Shown here in pieces: positions 1 to 9,302 of a stretch of DNA of 64,000 nt. Where the stretch lies: contig NZ_JANAVP010000034.1 in assembly GCF_024213665.1 (NCBI RefSeq), positions 1 to 64,000 on the forward strand. The letters are read 5' to 3'. Both the position numbers and the translations under genes were made by a program. Origin of the DNA: Streptomyces sp. A3M-1-3. Its GTDB lineage: Bacteria; Actinomycetota; Actinomycetes; Streptomycetales; Streptomycetaceae. How positions within the stretch are numbered: the stretch's first letter is position 1; every line of letters starts with the position of its first letter. Below the pieces are notes generated by a model that made no database searches, was not told the DNA's origin, and saw only the letters and a list, made by a program, of their open reading frames with translations.

Positions 1-95
1 TCGTCCGTCAGATCTGCACGCGCCACAACACAAGATCATTTCACAGGCGAGATCCACTTTCGCAACAGGCCCTAGGGGAGGGGGTGTCCGGCGGC

Positions 96-3000
96 TCAGT
101 CGAACCAGCGGTCCCGGGCCAGCTCGTCAGTACGCGACGGGTCCTCCAGCAGGGCCGCCACCTCGAAGCGCCGCGGCCACTGGCCCGCCGCCCAGGCCAG
201 GCCGGCCGCCACGCCCTCCAGCGTGGCCGCGTGCAGGACCCCGTCCGGGGTGCGGCGCCAGTCCAGTTCCACGCCGCCCGCGACGAGTTCCTCGTGTTCG
301 TAGTACGAGTGCGGAGTCGCGGGTCCGAGCAGGATCCGGACCGCGTCCGGCACCCGGTGCTCCTCGCCCTCCGTCGTCACCTCGGCCGGTACGGTCTCGC
401 CCAGGCGCCGCACCTGGAGCAGCTCGGCCAGGTCCGCGGCCCGGGACGGCGACACCGGCAGCAGCGCCAGGCCCGCGGTGAGCGGCAGCAGGTCCGGCGC
501 GTCGGCGATGACGGCGTCCGCCGCGTCGACCACCCGCACCTCGCCGTCCACGACGGCCCGCAGCTCGTCGGGCAGCGTCACCTGGTCCGGGTCGAGGTCC
601 GCGAGCGCCCCGTAGAGGGCGTGCAGCTGGCGCGCGGTGACGTGCCGGGACGCGTCGGCGAGCCGCCCCAGCAACTCGGCCGCGCCGCCCGGCTCGTCGA
701 GGAGGGCGGCCACGGATGTCCGTACACCCAGGGCGCGCAGCACCTGCTCGTCGTCAAAGCCGGTCGCGTCCGCCTCGTCGTAGAGCCCTGCGAGCAGCGG
801 ATCGCCGCCCGTGGCGCGCAGACCGGCCGGCCGGCGGCCGTCGAGCACCGGGTGGTCGCGCAGCCACCACGCCGTGTAGGACCGTACGGTCTCGGTCCTC
901 CCGTCCGGCAGCAGTACCCGCACCGGCTGGGTCAGCGCATCACGCAGCGGCGGCTGCGCCAGCAGAGCCAGCGCCCGCGGCCAGGCGTCGTCGTCCACCA
1001 GATCCAGATCCCGTACCGCGACGATCTCCGTCACGACGGGCGGCACCGGGGTCTCCGGCAGCTGGTCGAGCACGTCCTCGCACCACACGTCCACCGCGTC
1101 GAGCAGCCCGGCGTCGTCGGGCTCGGCGAAATCACTGTCGCGCGGCTCGAGTTCGTCCGGGTCGAGTACGACGTCCGTCGTCCGTACGAGGGTGAAGTTG
1201 CCCAGCACCCCGCAGGCGGTCAGCGGCTGCGCACCCCAGCGCGTGGCCAACTCGCTGTCGCAGAAGGCCAGTTCACCTTCACGCATAACCTTCGCGAACG
1301 GGCTGCCGGGCAGCACGAGTTCACCGGCCGGGGCGGGCTCGCCGTCCTCGTCCGGCAGCGCGAGCGCGCCGAGCCACGGCTCGTCGCCCGGCTCCAGCCC
1401 CGCCTCCCGCACCAGCCCGAGCACGACCTCGGCCAGCTCCTCGGCGTCGAGCCCGTCCTCCTCCCACATCCCGCCGTCGTCGAGCGACGCGGCGACCGCG
1501 GCCCGCACCTGGGGGGTGGTCAGCACGGCGCGGGGCGTCGCGGGCAGCGCACCCAGCTTCTCCAGCAGCGGATGCGCGGCGTCGGGGTGCGCCACCTTCA
1601 GCCCGAGCCGGGCCAGCTGCTCGCTGTCCACCGCGTCCGGCAGCGGCAGCAGCACCTGGCGGGGGCCGTTCGCGGTGCGGCCACTGGCCAGCGGCACCGG
1701 CAGCCCGGCCAGCCGGTCCGGGTCGACGCCGGCCAGGGTCTCGTACAGCCGGTGCCACCACTCCGGCGCGCGCTCCACACCCGCCAGCCGGTCGATCGCG
1801 TCGCCCAGCGGCAGCCGGCCCACGCCGAGCGTGCGCAGCTCCGTGCGCCGCTCCAGCCCGGCCGGCAGCAGCGTCGGCAGCACCTCCGCCAGCACCAGCA
1901 CCGTGTCGGCGCCGGCGCCCTCCACCACCTCGGCCTCAAACGGCCGCAGCGCGGTCAGATCCTCCGACGGCGCCGCAGGCGCGAGGAAGGCCACCCGCGT
2001 CAGCCGCCGCAGGATCGCGCCTCGCAGCGCGCCGTCCAGCTCGCCCTTCCCCAACGGCCCCGGCACCAGGTCGATGGTCCCGGTCGAGACAGGCTGCCAG
2101 TCACCCAGCAGCTCGGCGTACGCGTCGGCCGCCCGCTCCACCAGGAAGTCGGTCAGCGGGCCGGGCGCGGGGTGCCGGCGGGCCGTGTCCAGCGGCAGCG
2201 AGGCGATCAGCAGCGCGGGCACGCCCAAGGGCTCGTCGGTGGGCGTCGGCGCATGCACCACTGCCGCCGTACGCGGATACTCGGGCGCCCCGTCCAGGTC
2301 CACGGGCACGGCCCAGGTGACCGCCCAGTTCGGGCGCAGCCGCTCCTCGACGGGCCGTCCGACGAGCAGCGCCGGCTCGATCGGTCCGCCGTGCGTGACC
2401 GTGCGCCAGCGGTTCGTCACCCCGGCGCTGTCCTCCACATGGACGTACGGCCCCTCCTCCCGGCGGCGCAGTACGCGTACCCCGCCCGGGGTCTCCACCA
2501 CGACCTCTTCGAGCCCGGACAGCGTGAGCAGCAGCGCGTCGTCGATGGCCCCGAGCAGCCGCTCCACGAGGTCCTCGGCGCTGCCGTCCCGCAGCGGGAG
2601 GATGACGACGGTGTCGTACCCGTCCGGCGCGGTGCCCTCGGCGGGCAACGGCAGCCGCAGCAGCGGCACATGGCCGTCCCGGCGGCGCAGCTCGTCCCCG
2701 AGGCCGGGGCTCGCCAGCGCGGTACGCGCGGCCAGCTCGCGCGCCTCGGCGAGCGACCACCGCACGCCCCCGTGCCGCCCCACGACAGCGGGCTCGTCAC
2801 TCACCGCGAGCACGGCGGCGAACCCGACCCCGAACCGGCCGACGCTCACCTCCTGCGCGTCGCGCTTGGCGGACGCGCGGAGCGTGCTCAGCGACTCGAC
2901 GCCGGTCGCGTCCAGCGGCGCGCCGGTATTGGCCGCGGCCAGCACGGCGGGCTCGCCGCCTGCGCCGGGATGCAGGGTCAGCCGCAGCCTGCCCGGCACC

Positions 3001-3206
3001 CGCGCCCTGGCCGCCGCGTCAGCAGCATTCTGAGCCAGCTCCACAACGAGCCGGTCGCGGTACCCGCCGAGCGCGAGGTCCTCCTCGGCGTTGGCGTCCT
3101 CCCGGAAGCGGGCGGGGCTGGCCCCCCACGCATCGAGCACCCCGCGCCTCAGCCGCGCCGTCCCGAAGGGATCGGCCCCGTCGGTCGCCGTCGCCTTTAC
3201 GCTCAC
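96..3206 (-). CDS. Sacsin/Hsp90-like ATPase-domain protein
   Basis: A 1036-residue soluble protein. The N-terminal ~250 residues carry a GHKL (Hsp90/sacsin-type) ATP-binding fold: ELAQNAADAA is the N-box with the catalytic-type Glu/Asn, and a glycine loop GRFGVGF follows. The remaining ~780 residues are acidic and Leu/Asp-rich, with no motif I recognise. No membrane segment is seen. The GTG start at 3206 was chosen over an upstream in-frame start at 3299 because a GGAGGC Shine-Dalgarno sits just before it and the extra residues are low-complexity. Family knowledge: actinobacterial relatives are annotated as sacsin N-terminal ATPase-like or molecular chaperone proteins. The substrate is unknown. 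It appears monocistronic. Confidence 0.8.
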   Translation of the reverse strand: MSVKATATDGADPFGTARLRRGVLDAWGASPARFREDANAEEDLALGGYRDRLVVELAQNAADAAARARVPGRLRLTLHPGAGGEPAVLAAANTGAPLDATGVESLSTLRASAKRDAQEVSVGRFGVGFAAVLAVSDEPAVVGRHGGVRWSLAEARELAARTALASPGLGDELRRRDGHVPLLRLPLPAEGTAPDGYDTVVILPLRDGSAEDLVERLLGAIDDALLLTLSGLEEVVVETPGGVRVLRRREEGPYVHVEDSAGVTNRWRTVTHGGPIEPALLVGRPVEERLRPNWAVTWAVPVDLDGAPEYPRTAAVVHAPTPTDEPLGVPALLIASLPLDTARRHPAPGPLTDFLVERAADAYAELLGDWQPVSTGTIDLVPGPLGKGELDGALRGAILRRLTRVAFLAPAAPSEDLTALRPFEAEVVEGAGADTVLVLAEVLPTLLPAGLERRTELRTLGVGRLPLGDAIDRLAGVERAPEWWHRLYETLAGVDPDRLAGLPVPLASGRTANGPRQVLLPLPDAVDSEQLARLGLKVAHPDAAHPLLEKLGALPATPRAVLTTPQVRAAVAASLDDGGMWEEDGLDAEELAEVVLGLVREAGLEPGDEPWLGALALPDEDGEPAPAGELVLPGSPFAKVMREGELAFCDSELATRWGAQPLTACGVLGNFTLVRTTDVVLDPDELEPRDSDFAEPDDAGLLDAVDVWCEDVLDQLPETPVPPVVTEIVAVRDLDLVDDDAWPRALALLAQPPLRDALTQPVRVLLPDGRTETVRSYTAWWLRDHPVLDGRRPAGLRATGGDPLLAGLYDEADATGFDDEQVLRALGVRTSVAALLDEPGGAAELLGRLADASRHVTARQLHALYGALADLDPDQVTLPDELRAVVDGEVRVVDAADAVIADAPDLLPLTAGLALLPVSPSRAADLAELLQVRRLGETVPAEVTTEGEEHRVPDAVRILLGPATPHSYYEHEELVAGGVELDWRRTPDGVLHAATLEGVAAGLAWAAGQWPRRFEVAALLEDPSRTDELARDRWFD

Positions 3207-3468
3207 GCCTGGTGCCTCCAATTGTCTGACGCCGCCTCCTGGCGGGGCTGGCCTGAAGGTACCGCGCGAGACGGCAATTCCCGCCCTCGCCCCAAGCACC
3301 TACCCGATGCCTCAGCCCCCACGCGGCCCCCTGCCGGGGCCGGCCAAGCCGGTGAAGTTCCCCTACCCGCCCTCCCCGAAACGGGGGGCAGCCCCCCGGC
3401 CCCCCAGCGCCCAGCTGCGCTGCACGACAGCGAGTCCCAGGCCGGGGCCCCGCAACCCGCCCGCCGCG

Positions 3469-3575
3469 CGGCACGGGGCACGGGGCGCGGGGCGCGGCAC
3501 CGCACGGAGCGCCGGGCGCGGGGCGCGGCACAGCACGCGCACGCGCACGCGGCACACGCGGCACCGCACACGGCA
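3469..3575. repeat. Low-complexity GC tract of short CGGGGC/GCACGC repeats
   Basis: Directly visible runs of GCGCGGGGC, GGCACGGGGC and GCACGC units repeat with small variations over about 100 bases. This is simple-sequence expansion in an intergenic region. I see no function. Confidence 0.6.
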
Positions 3576-4023
3576 GCGAGTCAAGGCCCACCCCGGACGG
3601 CCAATCACCCACGGGACGGGGCGAGCGCCCACCGGGCCCAGCTGTACGGCGAGCGGTAGCGAGCAGGCGCGCGGCGCGCAGGCGGGGACGGGGCTTGCCC
3701 CCGACCCGCCCCCCATCTCCGCACCCGGAACGATGCGCGCTTCGTCGGCGGGAGGGTGGCGGGGTCGGAGGGCGGGGTGTTCGGGACGTAGAAGCGTGAT
3801 TTGTGGCGCGGGGCACTGGGCGCCCGAACGCGCCGCCCGAGGGCGCCGTAAATCATGCAGTCCCGGACGCGCCGCCCGGAGGCCCCGGCGCCCGGCCCCT
3901 CACCCCCGCGACGCGGGCCGCCCCCGGTCCGGCACTGCAGCGCGGGCCCAACCCAAAACCCCGGCCAACGCCCCGCCCAGCACGGCGGCAGGCCAGCCCG
4001 GCCCCAGCGCGGGGACGCCCAAT

Positions 4024-4115
4024 GGCCCCGACCCGCCAAGGCCGACACACCCCGGGCCCCGGCCCGCCAGGGCCGACGTAACGCCAAGGGCCCCGACCCG
4101 CCAAGGCCGACGCAC
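4024..4115. repeat. Three imperfect tandem copies of a ~27-bp unit
   Basis: The core CCCGCCAAGGCCGAC occurs at about 4024-4050 and 4089-4115, with a variant (CCCGCCAGGGCCGAC) at about 4055-4081. The spacing is 31 and 34 bases. The copies lie upstream (relative to its 3' end) of the DUF3027 gene, in non-coding DNA. They may only be local duplications. Confidence 0.6.
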
Positions 4116-4139
4116 ACTCCAGCCCGCGGTCCGCCGGGG

Positions 4140-5066
4140 CTACGAGTGGCCCAGTTCGCCGTCCGCCGTTTCCGGTTCCTCCGGGACCGAGCCGCCGTCC
4201 CGCGCCGGGCGGAGCGCGAACTCGTCCACCCGCATCGAATCCAGCACCGGCGGCGCCGGCCGCAACGGCTTCGGCATGACCGCCGCCTCCGAGTGCCCAC
4301 CGCATCCGTACGACAGCGACACGACATGCCCGTCCGCCGGACCGAACTCGTTGCCGCAGATTCCGAACGCCTGCCCGAGCGACCCGCCCAACGGCACCAG
4401 GAAGCCGCACGACACGCACGACGCCGGCGCCGCCTGCGCCATCGCGGTCTTCGCGCCGAAGGATTCGTCCCAGCGGTCGGCCGCCGTGTGCAGCCCGTAC
4501 CGCGACAGCACCCGCGCCCGGCGCATGCCGAGTTCCTCGGCCACCGCGGCGATCGAGCCACGCGCGGGGGCGACCGGCAGGGAGGACGGCGGACCGCCCG
4601 TGACCTCGGCGTCCTCCGCCTCCACCAGCTCGGCCATCTCCTCCGAGACGGCGGAACTCGGCATGGGCTCGTCCTCGCCCGAGTAACCGGGCTCGAGCCG
4701 CAGATCCTCCGCCTCGGTCGGCAGGAGGTCGCCAGGACCCATGTCCCCGGGCCGGAGCCGCTCGCTCCACGGCACCCACTCGGGCGCGAGGAGCGCGTCG
4801 GGCCCGGGCAGCAGCACCGTCTCGTCGAGGGTGACGATCTTCGCGCGGGAGGCCCGCGCGACCGTCACCGCCCAGCGCCACCCGCGGTAGCCCATCTCCT
4901 TGCACTCGAAGAAGTGGGTGACGATGCGGTCACCCTCCGCGACAGCGGAGACATGTTCGCCCACCACCCCGGGAGCGGCGGCTTCCTCGGCCGCCGCACG
5001 GGCGAGGTCGACCGCCTCGACGCACAGGCGGTCAGGGGTACGGCTTCGCGTCGTCGCAGCACTCAC
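4140..5066 (-). CDS. DUF3027 domain-containing protein
   Basis: A 308-residue protein matching the actinobacterial DUF3027 family. The N-terminal half has THFFECKEMGYRGWRW and a conserved WVPWSERLRPGDMGPGDLLP block. The C-terminal half carries a Cys motif (CVSCGFLVP) and a late GNEFGPADGHVVSLSYGCGGH block, which may bind metal. The GTG start at 5066 follows an AGGAGAG purine run. The extra 45 residues available upstream are Arg-rich and look non-coding. It is divergent from the MFS gene that begins at 5414. Function is unknown. Confidence 0.85.
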   Translation of the reverse strand: MSAATTRSRTPDRLCVEAVDLARAAAEEAAAPGVVGEHVSAVAEGDRIVTHFFECKEMGYRGWRWAVTVARASRAKIVTLDETVLLPGPDALLAPEWVPWSERLRPGDMGPGDLLPTEAEDLRLEPGYSGEDEPMPSSAVSEEMAELVEAEDAEVTGGPPSSLPVAPARGSIAAVAEELGMRRARVLSRYGLHTAADRWDESFGAKTAMAQAAPASCVSCGFLVPLGGSLGQAFGICGNEFGPADGHVVSLSYGCGGHSEAAVMPKPLRPAPPVLDSMRVDEFALRPARDGGSVPEEPETADGELGHS

Positions 5067-5413
5067 AGGTCTCGCTTCTCTCCTACGCCGTCTCCTGAGT
5101 GCGCCGTCCGTGCAGCCGGTCCATGTCCGTCCGTACGTGGAGCGGGCGGAGCGGACCAGAGGGCCGCGTCGACGTCCGCACCCGATCGGCCTCGGGCGCA
5201 CCTACTGCTATCCATTCTGCGGGATAGCGGAGAGGCGCGCGGCCAAGAGCAACCGCCGGTGGCGCGCTACGCACGCTACCCTCTCCGCCGCCTGTGGCCC
5301 ACCTGCGCGTCCGATTCATGGGACAGAGTGAGAAAAAGACGGGAGCGCGACGACCGGCGCACCGGCGCGCCGTACAGCACATCCCCGCCAGTCAGTTGGG
5401 GCACTATGACGGG

Positions 5414-6778
5414 GTGGCAGCCGCAAGGTCGTCCGACGACGCAGCGGGCCCGGTCCGCAGAGCCGGCCGGGCGGTCGGCCGCGCCCTGCACCTCCCCTTC
5501 ACCGGCACAGCCAGAGGCATCCGCCGCGCCACGCACGCCCACGGAGCAGGCGAATCGGGCCTCGGCAAACTGATCGAACTGCACGCCGTCAACGGCGCGG
5601 GCGACATGATGATCACTGTCGCCCTCGCCTCCACGGTCTTCTTCTCCGTACCGACGGACGAGGCACGCAGCCGCGTCGCGCTCTACCTCGCGATCACAAT
5701 GGCCCCCTTCGCCCTCCTCGCCCCCGTCATCGGCCCGCTCTTCGACCGCATCCCGCACGGCCGCCGCGCCGCGATGGCGGGCGCGATGCTGACGCGCGCG
5801 CTGCTGGCGCTCACCATGTCGGGCGCGGTCGCGACGGGCGGGCTGGAGCTGTATCCGGCGGCGCTGGTGGTGCTGGTCGCCTCCAAGTCGTACGGAGTCG
5901 TGCGCAGCGCGGTCGTCCCGCGCCTCCTCCCGCCCACGTTCTCGCTGGTCAAGGCGAACTCCAGGGTGACCCTGGCCGGCCTGGTGGCGACCGGCATCGC
6001 CGCCCCGGTCGGGGCGGGCCTCCAGGCGATCGGCCCGCAGTGGCCGCTGTACGGGGCCTTCGCGCTCTTCACCGCCGGTACCTTTCTGGCCTTCACGCTG
6101 CCCCACAAGGTCGACTCGGCGAAGGGCGAGCGCAAGGCCTCGCTCATCACGCACCCCGAGCGCCACCCCCACGGCCGCAAGCCCGGGCTGCGGACGGTCG
6201 GCCCGTCCGTGGCGTGCGCGCTCCGCGCGAACGCCGCGTTCCGCTCCCTCTCCGGCTTCCTCATCTTCTTCCTGGCCTTCCTGCTGCGTGAGCATCCGCT
6301 CGCCGGCCAGTCCGCCGTCGTCTCGCTGGCCATCGTCGGCGTCTCGGCCGGCGTCGGCAACGCGTGCGGCACGGCGGTGGGCGCCTGGCTCAAGGCCCGC
6401 GCCCCCGAAGCGATCATCGCCTCGGTGCTGACCCTCACCCTGACCGCGGCGATCACCGCCGCCGCGCTGTTCAGCCCGGCCCTGGTCGCGGTGCTCGGGG
6501 CGTCCGCGGGCTTCTCCCAGGCGCTGGCGAAGCTGTCGCTGGACGCCCTGATCCAGCGGGACGTACCGGAGGAGGTACGGACCTCCACCTTCGCCCGCTC
6601 CGAGACCCTGCTCCAGATGTCCTGGGTGGCGGGCGGAGCCATCGGCATGGCGCTGCCGCTCAACGGAGTCGTGGGCATGTCGGTGGCCGCCGGGCTGATC
6701 GGGATGGGCGCCGCGACCGCCGCTCGGGGCCTGCTGACGTCGGCCCGGCGCGGCACGCCGCACCCCCGCGTGGCATGA
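5414..6778 (+). CDS. MFS transporter
   Basis: A 454-residue protein with about 12 hydrophobic segments, first near residue ~60 (MMITVALASTVFFSV) and last near the C-terminus (GVVGMSVAAGLIGMGAA). An MFS-like loop FDRIPHGRR lies between TM2 and TM3. It would be a cytoplasmic-membrane secondary carrier; the substrate cannot be inferred. The GTG start at 5414 (VAAARSSDDAAG) was preferred to in-frame starts at 5294 and 5318. It ends 27 bases before the DUF2771 lipoprotein gene, so the two could be co-transcribed and continue into mqnB-mqnD. Confidence 0.8.
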   Translation: MAAARSSDDAAGPVRRAGRAVGRALHLPFTGTARGIRRATHAHGAGESGLGKLIELHAVNGAGDMMITVALASTVFFSVPTDEARSRVALYLAITMAPFALLAPVIGPLFDRIPHGRRAAMAGAMLTRALLALTMSGAVATGGLELYPAALVVLVASKSYGVVRSAVVPRLLPPTFSLVKANSRVTLAGLVATGIAAPVGAGLQAIGPQWPLYGAFALFTAGTFLAFTLPHKVDSAKGERKASLITHPERHPHGRKPGLRTVGPSVACALRANAAFRSLSGFLIFFLAFLLREHPLAGQSAVVSLAIVGVSAGVGNACGTAVGAWLKARAPEAIIASVLTLTLTAAITAAALFSPALVAVLGASAGFSQALAKLSLDALIQRDVPEEVRTSTFARSETLLQMSWVAGGAIGMALPLNGVVGMSVAAGLIGMGAATAARGLLTSARRGTPHPRVA

Positions 6779-6805
6779 GCGAGACCGAGCGATAGCCTTC
6801 GGCAC

Positions 6806-7318
6806 ATGACCGCTCCGCTTTTCTCGGGTAAGGGCCGCCGCACTGCTGCCGCCCTCGGCGCCGTGTCCGCCGGACTCCTCGTCCTTTCCGCCTGCGGCAG
6901 CAAGCCGACGCCGCTGGCGACCGTTACGGTCGGCACGACGACGGTGACCTCCGAGGCCGCCTGCCAGGGCGGTGACGGCAAGGGGCTCTCCAACGAGAAG
7001 CTCCAGGAGTGCATCGAGGGCCTGAAGACGTCAAAGACCGTCAAGTACTCCCCGGGCACGACGCTGCGTATCGGCGTCGAGCCGGAGGTCGTCGAGGACG
7101 GCAAGAAGTGGATCGCCGCGCTGGACGGCCAGCCGATCACCGACCAGTCGAACAAGACCTACCGCAGCTTCCCGGGTGTCGACTTCTTCGGCACCGGCGG
7201 CCAGGGCGAGCCCGCGAAGAGCCGGAAGATCAGCATCATCCAGTTCTCCGACAAGGGCCCGAGCAAGGGCAAGGCCGAAGCCGTCTGGAACTTCAAGCTC
7301 CAGCGCGACGACAGCTGA
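6806..7318 (+). CDS. DUF2771 family lipoprotein
   Basis: A 170-residue exported protein. It has a short basic N-terminus (GKGRRTAAAL), a hydrophobic core and a lipobox LVLSAC (Cys at about residue 30), so it is probably a lipid-anchored extracytoplasmic protein. The rest is a small soluble domain (IRIGVEPEVVEDGKKW-like block, then a C-terminal SIIQFSDKGPS strand) characteristic of DUF2771. Function is unknown. It sits three bases upstream of mqnB, so it may be co-expressed with the menaquinone genes by position only. Confidence 0.85.
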   Translation: MTAPLFSGKGRRTAAALGAVSAGLLVLSACGSKPTPLATVTVGTTTVTSEAACQGGDGKGLSNEKLQECIEGLKTSKTVKYSPGTTLRIGVEPEVVEDGKKWIAALDGQPITDQSNKTYRSFPGVDFFGTGGQGEPAKSRKISIIQFSDKGPSKGKAEAVWNFKLQRDDS

Positions 7319-7321
7319 CGC

Positions 7322-8209
7322 ATGCTGAGTGTGCTGGTGGTGACGGCGGTACAGGCAGAGGCCGACGCCATCACCACCGCCCTGGCGCCGGCCACCCCGC
7401 CCGCCCCCGGCGACCCCGCCGTCACGACCCCGGTCCTGGCAACCGCCGCCCCGGCGAGCCCGGCGGGGCGCGGCGACCCTGCCGCCACAGCGGCCACCGT
7501 CGCGACCCAGGCACCAGCCACCCCGGCCGGACCGCCCGGCCCGGCCGGACCCGGCAGTCACACGGCTCCGGTGGCCACGGGTGCCCCCGGCCACCGGGGC
7601 GGCGCGCCGGAGGTGACGGCGGTCAGCGGCACCGTTTCCTTCGAGGTGCTGGTCGTCGGCGTGGGCCCGGCCGCGGCGGCCGCCGGGACGGCCACGGCCC
7701 TGGCCACCGCCCCGTACGACCTGGTCGTCTCCGCCGGCATCGGCGGCGGCTTCCAGCCCGCCGCACCCCCCGGCTCGCTCGTCGTCGCGGACGCGATCGT
7801 CGCCGCCGACCTGGGCGCCGAGACGCCCGACGGCTACCTCCCAGTCGAGGCACTCGGCTTCGGGCGCTCCGTCCACCTCCCGCCGCCGGACCTGACGGCA
7901 CACGCGGCCCAGGCCCTGGACGCCCTGATCGCGCCGGTCCTGACCGTCTCGACGGTTACCGGCACCGCCGACCGCGCCGCCGAACTGGCCGCCCGCCACC
8001 CGCGCGCCGGGGCCGAGGCCATGGAGGGCTTCGGCGTCGCCGAAGCCGCCGCCCTGCACGCCGTCCCCGTCCTCGAGATCCGCGCGATCTCGAACGCCGT
8101 CGGCCCGCGCGACCGCGCCGCCTGGCGGATCGGCGACGCGCTCGCCGCCCTCACCGAGGGGTTCGGGAAGCTCGTGCCCGTACTGAATGGTTGGGGAGAC
8201 CATGGATGA
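7322..8209 (+). CDS. mqnB: Futalosine hydrolase
   Basis: MqnB hydrolyses futalosine to hypoxanthine and dehypoxanthinyl futalosine in the futalosine route to menaquinone. It belongs to the nucleoside phosphorylase superfamily. Visible family features are the N-terminal strand LSVLVVTAVQAEADAI, a central DLVVSAGIGGGF and the active-site region AEAMEGFGVAEAA near residue 235. Length is 295 residues against roughly 200-230 usual. The excess is an Ala/Pro/Thr/Gly-rich insert at about residues 23-97, placed between the first strand and the EVLVVGVGPAAAAA segment. The stop overlaps the mqnD start (ATGGATGA), which indicates translational coupling. Confidence 0.9.
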   Translation: MLSVLVVTAVQAEADAITTALAPATPPAPGDPAVTTPVLATAAPASPAGRGDPAATAATVATQAPATPAGPPGPAGPGSHTAPVATGAPGHRGGAPEVTAVSGTVSFEVLVVGVGPAAAAAGTATALATAPYDLVVSAGIGGGFQPAAPPGSLVVADAIVAADLGAETPDGYLPVEALGFGRSVHLPPPDLTAHAAQALDALIAPVLTVSTVTGTADRAAELAARHPRAGAEAMEGFGVAEAAALHAVPVLEIRAISNAVGPRDRAAWRIGDALAALTEGFGKLVPVLNGWGDHG

Positions 8210-9059
8210 CGCACTGAAGGACGCCCTGAAGATCGCGTACTCGCCGTGCCCGAACGACACCTTCGTCTTCGACGCCTGGGCCCACGGCCGGATCCCAGGA
8301 GCCCCGGTCCTCGACGTCACCTTCGCCGACATCGACATCACCAACGGCATGGCGGAGCGCGGCGAGTTCGACGTCCTGAAGGTCTCGTACGCGGTCCTCC
8401 CCTGGGTCCTGGACGAGTACGCCCTGCTCCCCTGCGGCGGCGCACTCGGCCGCGGCTGCGGTCCGCTCGTGCTGACCCGCGAGCCGGGGCTCGACCTCAC
8501 CGGCAAGACGGTCGCGGTACCGAGCGAGCGCTCGACCGCCTACCTCCTCTTCCGCCTCTGGGCGGCCGACACCCTCCCGCACGGCGTCGGCAAGGTCGTG
8601 GTCCTGCCGTTCCACGAGATCATGCCCGCGGTACGGGACGGCAGGGCCGACGCCGGACTGGTCATCCACGAGGCGCGGTTCACCTACCAGCAGTACGGAC
8701 TGCACTCCCTCGCGGACATGGGCGAGCACTGGGAGTCCACCACCCGCTTGCCCATCCCGCTCGGCGCGATCATCGCGAAGCGCTCCCTGGGCGCCGGGAT
8801 GCTGCGCCAACTGGCCGACGCCGCACGCACGTCCGTCCGTATGGCCTGGGACGAACCGGAGGCGTCCCGTCCGTACGTACGCGAACACGCCCAGGAAATG
8901 GACCCGTCGGTGGCGAACCAGCACATCGGCCTGTACGTCAACGAGTTCACGGCCAACCTGGGCGACGCCGGCTACGCGGCGGTACGCGGCCTCCTCACCC
9001 GCGCGGCGGCCGAGGGCCTGGTCCCGCCCCTGTCCCCGGACGCACTGAACTTCGTCTGA
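8202..9059 (+). CDS. mqnD: 1,4-dihydroxy-6-naphthoate synthase
   Basis: MqnD converts cyclic dehypoxanthinyl futalosine to 1,4-dihydroxy-6-naphthoate, the last dedicated step making the naphthoquinone nucleus. This 285-residue protein has the periplasmic-binding-protein-like fold of the family. Recognisable blocks are IAYSPCPNDTFVFDAW at the N-terminus, DVLKVSYAVLPWVLDEYALLPCGGALGRG, and the EARFTYQQYGL block near residue 155. The ATG at 8202 overlaps the end of mqnB. It is the last gene before the accessory island begins at about 9067. Confidence 0.95.
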   Translation: MDDALKDALKIAYSPCPNDTFVFDAWAHGRIPGAPVLDVTFADIDITNGMAERGEFDVLKVSYAVLPWVLDEYALLPCGGALGRGCGPLVLTREPGLDLTGKTVAVPSERSTAYLLFRLWAADTLPHGVGKVVVLPFHEIMPAVRDGRADAGLVIHEARFTYQQYGLHSLADMGEHWESTTRLPIPLGAIIAKRSLGAGMLRQLADAARTSVRMAWDEPEASRPYVREHAQEMDPSVANQHIGLYVNEFTANLGDAGYAAVRGLLTRAAAEGLVPPLSPDALNFV

Positions 9060-9066
9060 ACCGGCC

Positions 9067-9270
9067 TCAGCAGTCGTCCGGCAGCACCCGGAACGCCTTG
9101 CGCGCGGTGAGGGGACGCATGGCACGGAAGTCCCACCGGTCAAAGGTCAGTACCGCGTCGGTACGGAACTCGGAAGCCAGCACCACATTCACGGCGTCCG
9201 CCAGGTCGAGATCCAGATAGCGGTACCGGCGCATGACGGAACGGGCCTCAGCGAGCACATCCGCGCCGAT
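9067..9270 (-). pseudogene. PIN-domain (VapC-type) toxin, C-terminal stub
   Basis: The reading frame from 9270 down to 9067 encodes about 67 residues matching only the C-terminal half of a PIN RNase: LDLADAVNVVLA with the conserved Asp, then AVLTFDRWDFRAM. The N-terminal half with the first catalytic Asp is absent. The frame runs straight into the end of the IS element at 9271. The missing half is not found on the other side of the element (after 10577), so an adjacent deletion probably accompanied or followed insertion. An internal GTG at 9258 could start a fragment, but it would lack catalytic residues. Confidence 0.75.
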
Positions 9271-9302
9271 TGAGGCGACCCCCGGAGTGTGGACACGGGG
9301 TT

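Larger units (their letters stand above)
3207..4139. other. Long non-coding interval with GC-rich repeats
   Basis: About 930 bases lie between two genes on the minus strand. Long open frames exist on both strands, but their translations are Arg/Pro/Gly/Ala-rich composition artefacts, so I call no gene. The interval holds a low-complexity GC tract (3469-3575), a short direct repeat around 3830-3848 and 3868-3886, and three degenerate copies of a ~27-base unit near 4024-4115. No tRNA or riboswitch was recognised. Confidence 0.6.

Noticed and set aside
84..3659. Plus-strand open frame opposite the sacsin-like gene
   Set aside because: Its translation is Arg/Gln/Pro-rich with no motif, and the opposite strand has a clear GHKL protein.
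3091..4686. Long plus-strand frame across the 3.2-4.1 kb gap
   Set aside because: Low-complexity composition, antisense to the DUF3027 gene at its end, no ribosome-binding site.
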